Source: Rhodospirillaceae bacterium
GTDB lineage: Bacteria; Pseudomonadota; Alphaproteobacteria; UBA8366; GCA-2717185
Assembly (NCBI GenBank): GCA_018660965.1
Contig: JABJJH010000467.1
Coordinates: 1 to 5,555 of the forward strand
Length of the DNA: 5,555 bases
Direction: 5' to 3'
Part shown: positions 1-5,362 of the stretch, piece after piece
Layout of the letters: every line of letters starts with the position of its first letter
Numbering within the stretch: position 1 is the first letter of the stretch
Position numbers and translations under genes: made by a program
Notes under the pieces: model-generated
The model's database searches: none
Told to the model about the DNA's origin: nothing
What the model saw: only the letters and a program-made list of their open reading frames with translations

Positions 1-914
1 CTAAGGTCCTTGTCCTTAATCGCATTCGCGAGTGCGCGTCCGTTCGCCGCTGTCGGGTCGGACAAAAGCGCGCCGACCGCCGCAACCGACCCCTTCACCG
101 CATTCAGGACCTTGGTCGCCTTGACGATGCGCTGTTGTTGGGCCGCTTTGTATTTCGCATGCACCGATTTTTTGACCGCCGTGGACGCGCTCACCAGAGC
201 GGCGGCTTGTCCCACCACGTACAACCGCGACAGTTCGGCGGCGTTCATTTCCGGATTGGACTTCACGTTCGGCGGATAGAAGCGGTGCCGGACACTGCCC
301 TGGCTATATTCGACCAGTTCAAACTCAGGCTTGAGCGGATGCCCATTGTCCATCATCGCGGCCGCCGCCTTTTCGTCGAGACCCGGCGCCGCCAGACCAT
401 GACAAGACATGCAGTTCGACGCGACATCGTACAATTTCGCTGGCACCACCATACCCGCTTCCGCCGATTTTTTCAGACGCGTGGCCTTGTGTTCCGCCGA
501 CTCGCCGTCCCGCTTTACGCCTTTGCCGTAATCGTTGTGAACATTAATCCAGTCCGAAGCCGCGCCATGACAACTTTCACAGGACGGACCGGCAACGGTT
601 TTCCGTTTCCCGCCCGCAGCCTTCGACGCCTCGGTATAATGGCACATCAGGCATGTCGTCGACTTCTTCATGCGCCTGTCGCCGATCGCCTTGACAATTG
701 GCTTCGCGCGTTTGTCTTTATGAACCGTCTTGAACGCCGCGTAGTGCTTGGTGGCTTCCCAAACCTTCGCCTCTTCGCCGTGGCATTCCTGGCATTTTTT
801 CGGCCCCACCGTGAACGATTCGGCGACCGCACCATTCATGGCGCCAGCCCAAACAAACAACAGCGCAGCCACCCAAGAAAGCCCCGCTAAATTAAAAACC
901 CTGCTGCCACGCAT
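1..914 (-). CDS. Tetraheme cytochrome c, c554 type, exported (3' end off the window)
   Basis: This is a periplasmic or secreted electron-carrier cytochrome. I translated 304 codons from the ATG at 914-912, and the frame stays open to the left edge, so the C-terminus is missing. Residues 1-31 look like a signal peptide: Arg at 2 and 5, a hydrophobic stretch at about 9-25, and an AVA-type cleavage site before Glu32. Four CXXCH heme-binding motifs follow: CQECH (41-45), CLMCH (88-92), CESCH (112-116) and CMSCH (168-172). The spacing, a histidine at 57 in TKHYAAF, and GPSCESCHG all fit the cytochrome c554/c' family. His57, His65, His126, His142 and His192 are candidate axial ligands. Residues 175-304 have no heme motif and are rich in Ala and Lys. 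This makes the protein longer than the roughly 210-240 residues usual for c554. The redox partner is unknown, because no other respiratory gene is in view. The start is supported by a GGAGG sequence 6 bases upstream. Confidence 0.9.
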   Translation of the reverse strand, partial: MRGSRVFNLAGLSWVAALLFVWAGAMNGAVAESFTVGPKKCQECHGEEAKVWEATKHYAAFKTVHKDKRAKPIVKAIGDRRMKKSTTCLMCHYTEASKAAGGKRKTVAGPSCESCHGAASDWINVHNDYGKGVKRDGESAEHKATRLKKSAEAGMVVPAKLYDVASNCMSCHGLAAPGLDEKAAAAMMDNGHPLKPEFELVEYSQGSVRHRFYPPNVKSNPEMNAAELSRLYVVGQAAALVSASTAVKKSVHAKYKAAQQQRIVKATKVLNAVKGSVAAVGALLSDPTAANGRALANAIKDKDL

Positions 915-920
915 TTCGTT

Positions 921-925
921 CCTCC
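921..925 (-). promoter_or_regulatory. Ribosome binding site of the cytochrome gene
   Basis: GGAGG on the minus strand lies 6 bases before the ATG at 914-912. This is a near-perfect Shine-Dalgarno sequence and fixes the start of the cytochrome, leaving a complete signal peptide downstream. Confidence 0.8.
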
Positions 926-949
926 AGATAAAAACTCTGTTCCTAAACT

Positions 950-988
950 TTCGGGTCTCTGTATTGGCGCTTAAACCGCCAACCCGAA
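950..988 (-). promoter_or_regulatory. Bulged inverted repeat in the cytochrome leader
   Basis: Two nested stems are visible. The inner stem is TTGGCG (964-969) with CGCCAA (977-982) around a 7-base loop. The outer stem is TTCGGG (950-955) with CCCGAA (983-988). An 8-base bulge (956-963) lies on one side. The structure lies 36 bases upstream of the cytochrome start and about 90 bases after the metallohydrolase stop. No T-run follows it on either strand, so it does not look like an intrinsic terminator. It could be an mRNA leader structure or a protein-binding dyad. The base pairing is seen directly; the role is a guess. Confidence 0.45.
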
Positions 989-991
989 TTA

Positions 992-1026
992 TTGTCTTGT
1001 CACCTTGTCGCTACGTTACCGTTACC
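992..1026. repeat. Short direct repeats upstream of the cytochrome gene
   Basis: Three copies of TTGTC begin at 992, 997 and 1005; two of these sit in a CTTGTC context at 996-1001 and 1004-1009. They are followed by a perfect tandem pair of GTTACC at 1015-1020 and 1021-1026. Read toward the cytochrome gene they are GGTAAC twice and then GACAA three times. Such direct repeats can be half-sites for response regulators, but at this length some repetition by chance is possible. I could not place a convincing -35/-10 pair around them. Confidence 0.4.
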
Positions 1027-1077
1027 CGTCACTGGCCTCAAGCGGCTAATTTAATTACAGCATCGCTTAAGGAAGGT

Positions 1078-1902
1078 TTAGAGAAGGTTAATACGCATAT
1101 TTTCCCGCGCGACGATTGCGCCTGGCCACGTCGCGCGCGCTTCGGCCTCCAAAAGCTCCATGAACCCATCCTCGTGATCGGGGTCATGGTGGAAAATCGC
1201 CAGCATTTTTACGTTCGCCATCTTCGCCAACCGAACGCCTTCCTGCCACGTCGAATGGCCCCACCCCACTTTGCTGGGAAATTCCGCTTCCGTATAGGTC
1301 GAATCGTACACCACCAGGTCCGCCCCTTCGATTAGCGCCAGCACATTTTCATCGGGTTTGCCGGGAACATGCTCCGTATCGGTAACATAACACATCGATT
1401 TGCCGCGAAATTCGACCCGGTATCCCGTGGCGCCCGCGGGATGGTTCAGCATCACCGTTTTGATCGTAATGTTGTCATGCAGTTTGAAATTGTCACCGGC
1501 GTCAAAATCCTCGAAATGAAGATTGCCGCGCATGGCGTCCAGCGGGACGGGAAAGGTTGGATTGGCCATTTGCCCCGCCATGATCTGCTTTATGCCGCCC
1601 AATTCACCAACATGTCCGGCCATGATCGTAAAGGACGCGTTGTCATGAAACGCGGGGGAAAAAAATGGAAAGCCGTTAATGTGGTCCCAATGCGTGTGCG
1701 ACAACAGCAAATGGGCGTCATGGACGTTCTTCCGGGACAACCAGTGACCAAGATTACGGATTCCCGTGCCAGCGTCGAAAATCAATCGCCGACCGCCGCA
1801 CGCAACCTCCACGCAGCTTGTATTGCCACCGAACGCGACGTGTTTGGGAGAAGGCGTCGCAATACTGCCCCGCACCCCCCAAAACTTAATCTTGAAACTC
1901 AT
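1078..1902 (-). CDS. MBL-fold metallohydrolase, PhnP/cyclic phosphodiesterase-like
   Basis: This is a 274-residue cytoplasmic metallo-beta-lactamase-fold hydrolase with no signal peptide or membrane segment. It opens with FWGVRGSIATP and GGNTSCVEV, typical of the group often labelled phosphoribosyl-1,2-cyclic phosphodiesterase or class II cAMP phosphodiesterase-like. The metal site is visible: HTHWDH at 69-74 (His69, His71, Asp73, His74), His154 in LNHPAGATGYR, Asp175 in VTDTEH, and a histidine pair at 238-239 in FHHDPDHED. His216 in GWGHSTW is also conserved in the group. The full set of two-metal ligands suggests an active enzyme, most likely a phosphodiester hydrolase, but the substrate cannot be read from the sequence. 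No C-P lyase gene is nearby, so a PhnP role is not supported by context. AAGGGG lies 8 bases before the ATG, and an upstream CRP-like palindrome may control the gene. Low-specificity or nucleic-acid hydrolase relatives are the main alternatives. Confidence 0.88.
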   Translation of the reverse strand: MSFKIKFWGVRGSIATPSPKHVAFGGNTSCVEVACGGRRLIFDAGTGIRNLGHWLSRKNVHDAHLLLSHTHWDHINGFPFFSPAFHDNASFTIMAGHVGELGGIKQIMAGQMANPTFPVPLDAMRGNLHFEDFDAGDNFKLHDNITIKTVMLNHPAGATGYRVEFRGKSMCYVTDTEHVPGKPDENVLALIEGADLVVYDSTYTEAEFPSKVGWGHSTWQEGVRLAKMANVKMLAIFHHDPDHEDGFMELLEAEARATWPGAIVARENMRINLL

Positions 1903-1910
1903 CCGCCCCG

Positions 1911-1916
1911 CCCCTT
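1911..1916 (-). promoter_or_regulatory. Ribosome binding site of the metallohydrolase gene
   Basis: AAGGGG on the minus strand is separated from the ATG at 1902-1900 by 8 bases of G-rich sequence. It is a moderate Shine-Dalgarno match. It supports this start, which gives the expected MSFKIKFWGVRG N-terminus of the family. Confidence 0.55.
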
Positions 1917-1923
1917 GCTATGT

Positions 1924-1943
1924 TGGATATTCAACAATATCCA
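1924..1943. promoter_or_regulatory. Perfect 8-bp palindrome at the predicted metallohydrolase promoter
   Basis: TGGATATT (1924-1931) and AATATCCA (1936-1943) are exact inverted repeats around CAAC. On the minus strand the upstream half contains GATATT (1941-1936), which matches four of six bases of a -10 hexamer. That would place a transcription start near 1929 and give a leader of about 27 bases. The palindrome could therefore be an operator overlapping the promoter or a small leader hairpin. The symmetry is certain; the function is inferred. Confidence 0.45.
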
Positions 1944-1955
1944 GAACCTGCGGCG

Positions 1956-1987
1956 TGCATAGCTGTGACGAAGGTCACAGCTATGCA
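1956..1987. promoter_or_regulatory. Long perfect palindrome with a CRP-type core
   Basis: Arms TGCATAGCTGTGAC (1956-1969) and GTCACAGCTATGCA (1974-1987) are perfectly complementary around GAAG. The centre reads TGTGA-CGAAGG-TCACA (1964-1979), an exact match to the TGTGA-N6-TCACA operator of CRP-type regulators in the CRP/FNR superfamily. The dyad centre at 1971.5 lies about 42 bases upstream of the start inferred near 1929, which is the spacing of a class II activator site. The DNA just upstream on the minus strand (about 1989-2030) is AT-rich. An alternative is an RNA hairpin in the 3' region of the acetolactate synthase transcript, whose stop lies 84 bases before it. No T-run follows the stem, so an intrinsic terminator is less likely. 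Confidence 0.6.
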
Positions 1988-2071
1988 TCAATATTACGAA
2001 AATTTTACATTAACTCTCTAAAACTGCCTTAACTCCGTCCACCCAGACCGTCGCCTCGTGGGAATCACACA

Positions 2072-3736
2072 TCAAATGCTGAATTGTAAATTCCCAAGAC
2101 GCTCCGTGAGTTTCATGTTTTCGGCGTAATCGATCGGGATCGCCAACAACGCGGGACCGTCCAGCGCCAACGCCTCATCCAATGCGGAAGGCAGCTGCGA
2201 CGCTTCGGTCAGCAACTTACCCCACATGCCGAACGATTTGGCGAGCAGTTCAAAATCGGGATTGCCGAACGACAACTCCGAATGACGACCGTCAAAGTGG
2301 TTCTGCTGCTTCCATTTGATCAAACCGTACTCGCCATCGACCCAGACAATGACCACGACGGGTAGCTTCCGGCGCACCATGGTTTCGAGGTCCTGCACGT
2401 TCATGAGGAACCCGGCGTCACCACAAATCGCCACCACCTTGCGATCCGGTTCCGCGATTTTCGCGCCCATCCCACCGGGAAGGGCGAATCCCATAGAGCA
2501 AAACCCATTGGAGATCAAACAGGTGTTCGGCGTGTCGCATTGATAATATCGCGAAATCCACATTTTGTGCGCGCCCACGTCGCTCAACAGAATATCGTCC
2601 GGGCCGAGCGCTTCACGCACGTCCCACAACACCTTCTGCGGCTTCATCGGGAAGCTCTGATCGTCCTTCTCCATGGCGAAGTCGTCCAGAATCGCCTGAC
2701 GCAGTTTCTGGCGTCCGCCAATATCGAACAACGGCAAATTGCCCGCCGCGTCGTGCCGCACGTTCAATTCCTCGTTGATCTGCCATAACGCGTCTGCGAC
2801 ATCGGATACAATATCGATATCAACCGGGTAATCGCTGTCGATTTCAGCAGGCCAAAAATCAATATGGATGATTTTCTTGCCGCTATGCACGTTCCAGAAG
2901 GACGGTGCGAATTCGACAAGATCGTACCCCACGGAAATGATCAAATCCGCTTCGTCGGTGGCGAGATTGATGTAATCGCGACCCTGGAGACCCATCGTAA
3001 ACAGACAATGCGGGTCCGTGCGCGGAACAGCGCCCTTGCCCATGAACGTATTGACCACGCCGATTCCGGATTTATGGGCCAATCGTTTCAATTGCTGGGC
3101 GGCGCGTTTGCGAACCGCGCCATTGCCCGCGATGATCAACGGATTCTTGGCAGCGTCGATCAAATCCACGGCTTGTGAAATGGCTTTATGATCCGCGGCC
3201 GGACGTCGGGTTTTCGTAATTCTCATCGGCGGCAATTCGACGTCGTTCTTCGCGATATCCTCGGGAAGTTCGATCACGGTCGCGCCGGGCTTTTCCGCTT
3301 CGGCCAATTTAAAGGCCTTGCGGATAACTTCCGGAATATTCCGTTCATCGTAAATCGAATGCGCCCACTTCGTGATAGGCTTGAACATGGCGATCGAATC
3401 CATGTTCTGATGGCTTTCCTTATGCAGTCGCGTCGTGGACGCCTGTCCGATGATGCAAACGCAGGGCGCGCGATCCATGTTCGCGTCGGCCACGCCCGTC
3501 ACCAAATTGGTCGCGCCCGGCCCAAGCGTTCCGAGACAAACACCGGATTTTCCAGTCAGGCGTCCATAGACGTCCGCCGCGAAGGCCGCAGCCTGTTCAT
3601 GCCGGCACAGGACGAAATCAATTGAACTTCCGATCAACGACAACATCACATCGGCGTTTTCCTCGCCGGGCACCCCAAAGATGTGAGTGACGCCCTCGGC
3701 CTCTAGGCAACGAACGAATAAATCGGAAGCCTTCAT
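2072..3736 (-). CDS. Acetolactate synthase large-subunit family enzyme (ThDP-dependent)
   Basis: This is a 554-residue cytoplasmic thiamine-diphosphate enzyme expected to condense two pyruvates to 2-acetolactate and CO2. The N-terminal pyrimidine-binding domain (about 1-170) has the catalytic glutamate Glu47 in RHEQAAAFAADVYGR, GTLGPGATNLVTG (69-81), and the Gln110 / FKPITKW (118-124) region. The central domain covers about 185-340. The C-terminal pyrophosphate-binding domain carries the metal site GDAGFLMN at 439-446 (Asp440, Asn446), then VWVDGEYGLIKWKQ and IPIDYAEN (533-540). GDA replaces the commoner GDG. The PITKW and IDYAEN segments resemble the catabolic AlsS-like branch more than anabolic IlvB/IlvI, and no small-subunit or decarboxylase gene adjoins it. 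A GTG at 3760 would add eight residues (MRETGEKK). I prefer the ATG at 3736-3734, which has AGGGGAG just upstream and starts with the family-like MKASDLFVRCLEAEGV. Other ThDP decarboxylases or carboligases cannot be excluded. Confidence 0.88.
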   Translation of the reverse strand: MKASDLFVRCLEAEGVTHIFGVPGEENADVMLSLIGSSIDFVLCRHEQAAAFAADVYGRLTGKSGVCLGTLGPGATNLVTGVADANMDRAPCVCIIGQASTTRLHKESHQNMDSIAMFKPITKWAHSIYDERNIPEVIRKAFKLAEAEKPGATVIELPEDIAKNDVELPPMRITKTRRPAADHKAISQAVDLIDAAKNPLIIAGNGAVRKRAAQQLKRLAHKSGIGVVNTFMGKGAVPRTDPHCLFTMGLQGRDYINLATDEADLIISVGYDLVEFAPSFWNVHSGKKIIHIDFWPAEIDSDYPVDIDIVSDVADALWQINEELNVRHDAAGNLPLFDIGGRQKLRQAILDDFAMEKDDQSFPMKPQKVLWDVREALGPDDILLSDVGAHKMWISRYYQCDTPNTCLISNGFCSMGFALPGGMGAKIAEPDRKVVAICGDAGFLMNVQDLETMVRRKLPVVVIVWVDGEYGLIKWKQQNHFDGRHSELSFGNPDFELLAKSFGMWGKLLTEASQLPSALDEALALDGPALLAIPIDYAENMKLTERLGNLQFSI

Positions 3737-3742
3737 TTTTTT

Positions 3743-3749
3743 CTCCCCT
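3743..3749 (-). promoter_or_regulatory. Ribosome binding site that decides the acetolactate synthase start
   Basis: AGGGGAG on the minus strand lies 6 bases before the ATG at 3736-3734. The alternative in-frame GTG at 3760-3758 is preceded by an AT-rich sequence, with no comparable Shine-Dalgarno. The motif would also lie inside the coding region if that GTG were used. Confidence 0.75.
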
Positions 3750-3796
3750 GTTTCACGCACTTTAAATCAAAAATAAACTAACTCGTATCGATATTA

Positions 3797-3825
3797 AGTA
3801 TCAATCGCTATAAACATTTGGTCAA
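3797..3825 (-). promoter_or_regulatory. Candidate sigma-70-type promoter for the acetolactate synthase gene
   Basis: On the minus strand TTGACC (3825-3820, five of six to TTGACA) is followed after exactly 17 bases by GATACT (3802-3797, four of six to TATAAT). Transcription would start near 3790 and leave a leader of about 54 bases. The promoter lies wholly in the gap after the motB stop, so the enzyme can be expressed independently of the stator genes. No clear terminator hairpin with a T-run separates it from motB, so some read-through is possible. Confidence 0.5.
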
Positions 3826-3853
3826 TGGAAGCCATACACTGGATGTCCTGCAG

Positions 3854-4522
3854 TCACGGATGCAATCGAATAACAATTCGTCTGTTCTTCGCCCGGTTTT
3901 CCGGAATGGGGGCCCCGAACAGATCAAGGTTCGGCACTTTTGGATTCACGTCCGCGTAACCCGCCGCCTTGAGCCGGTCCGGCTCAAGCCCGATCTTGAT
4001 CAAATACCGCACAACACCCGTCGCACGAAGTGTCGACAGCTCCCAGTTTGACGGGAATTGAGGCGTATGAATCGGCACATCGTCGGTGTGGCCTTCGACA
4101 TCAACGTAGTAAAGATCGTACGGCGGCTGAACCACCTGGTACGCCACGTCAGACAACAGTTTTTTTGCCGAATCCAACAATTCAACCGATCCCGGACGAA
4201 AAAACGAGCCGCTGGCGAATTCAACCACCACGCCCTGATCGTCAAAGCTGGTTTCCACCTCGTTGGGATTAATGTTTGCGTTTTCCAGAATCGAGTTGAG
4301 ATTTTGCGTCAGCGTGAACAACGGACGTTCCGGCGCCTCGCCCCTACCCATGCCCATCTCTTTCTTGATACCCGCCATCGCATCCTCGAACCGCGGAATA
4401 TCAATCTTGGAGAAATTCACCAGCATGACGAAAAACGCCATGAGCAACGTGATGGCGTCCGCATAGGTCGTCATCCATTCCTCATCCTCGGCGACGGGTT
4501 CGGCAGTCTTACGGCGTTTCAT
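3854..4522 (-). CDS. motB: Flagellar motor stator protein MotB
   Basis: MotB anchors the stator to the cell wall and carries the ion-binding aspartate that powers flagellar rotation. This 222-residue protein has a short charged cytoplasmic tail (1-15). One membrane segment follows (about 18-37), with the YAD motif at 20-22; Asp22 corresponds to the ion-binding Asp32 of E. coli MotB. A plug and linker region spans about 38-95. The OmpA-type peptidoglycan-binding domain (about 96-220) shows VEGHTDDVP (142-150), NWELSTLRA (159-167) and NRAKNRRI (209-216). At 222 residues it is clearly shorter than E. coli MotB (308), mainly through a short linker and no C-terminal extension. It starts 6 bases after the motA stop and lacks a strong Shine-Dalgarno of its own, so translation is probably coupled to motA. 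Whether H+ or Na+ drives it cannot be settled from the sequence. Confidence 0.95.
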   Translation of the reverse strand: MKRRKTAEPVAEDEEWMTTYADAITLLMAFFVMLVNFSKIDIPRFEDAMAGIKKEMGMGRGEAPERPLFTLTQNLNSILENANINPNEVETSFDDQGVVVEFASGSFFRPGSVELLDSAKKLLSDVAYQVVQPPYDLYYVDVEGHTDDVPIHTPQFPSNWELSTLRATGVVRYLIKIGLEPDRLKAAGYADVNPKVPNLDLFGAPIPENRAKNRRIVIRLHP

Positions 4523-4528
4523 CGCACA

Positions 4529-5326
4529 TTAATCCCGCTTCATCTGTTGGTCGATGTTAAATCGGATGGCGGGGTCGAGGAAACTGTTCACGCGATCCTG
4601 GATGTAACGCGGACTACGCTTTTCCGCCAACAGGGAGAAACCTTCAATAACCATTTCATGACGGAAGCGGAGTATCTCCTCGCGTTGCTGCAGCTTGTTC
4701 GCGGCGGGAATCAGAATCATCCGCGCGAATAAAACGCCATACAACGTCGTGTTCAAGGCCACCGCCAGCCCCGGACCCAGTTGCGTCGGGTCGCCGCCCA
4801 TCGCATCCAGCATGACAATCAGACCGACCAGCGTGCCGATCATGCCGAACGCCGGCGCCGTCGACCCCATGGACCGCAGGATATTCACCGGAACCATGTT
4901 GCGTTCGAAGGTCCGGTCATTGACGTTTTCAAGCGTTTCGCGCACATCAGCCCCGTCATAGCCGGTAATCAGCAATTCAACGCCGAACACAAGAAACGGA
5001 TCGCTGGAAACTTTTTTGATTTCATCCTCAAGCGGTAGAAACCCTTGTTCCTGAACCAGATATCCCCAGCGCAGAATACGACCGACTTCCTGGTTCAGGA
5101 TATTCCGATTAACGCGCTGAACCGAAAGCGTGCTGGTTATCCCCTTCAACGCCAGCATGACGTACCGGGCTTCCTGCCCGACAAACGTCGCGGCGAGCGT
5201 GCCGCCGACGACCAGCAACAGACTGGACGCGCTGAGAAACAGCAATACATTGGTGGTCGCGAGTAATATCGAACCAAAAAATAGAACGAGCCCGCCGAGA
5301 AAACCTAGAAACGTCGTAAATGACAT
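4529..5326 (-). CDS. motA: Flagellar motor stator protein MotA
   Basis: MotA is the ring-forming inner-membrane partner of MotB; its cytoplasmic loop pushes on FliG in the rotor. The 265-residue protein has four hydrophobic segments at about 5-22, 28-50, 152-175 and 186-208. A large cytoplasmic loop lies between the second and third, and a charged C-terminal tail follows the fourth. The family signature is clear: QGFLPLEDEI (95-103) matches the conserved G-L-x-x-L-E loop segment, and STAPAFGMIGTLVGLIVML (155-173) is the third segment. Pro158 and Pro207 probably correspond to the two conserved membrane-interface prolines. Length and sequence look more like the shorter PomA/MotP branch than E. 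coli MotA (295 residues). An in-frame TGA lies three codons upstream, so the ATG at 5326 is the farthest-upstream possible start. No good Shine-Dalgarno precedes it, which is unusual for the first gene of an operon. Confidence 0.95.
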   Translation of the reverse strand: MSFTTFLGFLGGLVLFFGSILLATTNVLLFLSASSLLLVVGGTLAATFVGQEARYVMLALKGITSTLSVQRVNRNILNQEVGRILRWGYLVQEQGFLPLEDEIKKVSSDPFLVFGVELLITGYDGADVRETLENVNDRTFERNMVPVNILRSMGSTAPAFGMIGTLVGLIVMLDAMGGDPTQLGPGLAVALNTTLYGVLFARMILIPAANKLQQREEILRFRHEMVIEGFSLLAEKRSPRYIQDRVNSFLDPAIRFNIDQQMKRD

Positions 5327-5341
5327 GCTGTATCAGTCGCC

Positions 5342-5362
5342 GCCGGGCAGAAATACCCCGGC
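5342..5362 (-). promoter_or_regulatory. GC-rich hairpin in the motA leader
   Basis: GCCGGG (5342-5347) and CCCGGC (5357-5362) form a perfect 6-bp stem around a 9-base loop. It ends about 16 bases upstream of the motA ATG, which lacks a clear Shine-Dalgarno. If transcribed it would stand next to the ribosome landing site and could limit translation. No T-run follows it on the minus strand, so it is not a typical terminator. Confidence 0.4.

Noticed and set aside
135..890. Long plus-strand open frame opposite the cytochrome
   Set aside because: It is Arg/His/Phe-rich with no recognisable domain and lies antisense to a gene with four CXXCH motifs and a signal peptide. It is a codon-bias shadow.
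1955..1988. Intrinsic terminator of the acetolactate synthase gene
   Set aside because: The stem is strong, but no T-run follows on either strand and it lies 84 bases past the stop. The CRP-type core explains it better, though an RNA role is not ruled out.
3737..3760. GTG start eight codons upstream for the acetolactate synthase
   Set aside because: The strong AGGGGAG site lies between this GTG and the ATG at 3736, and the family N-terminus matches the ATG.
4058..4732. Plus-strand open frame spanning the motA/motB junction
   Set aside because: It covers parts of two certain genes on the other strand, is rich in Arg and His, and shows no domain.
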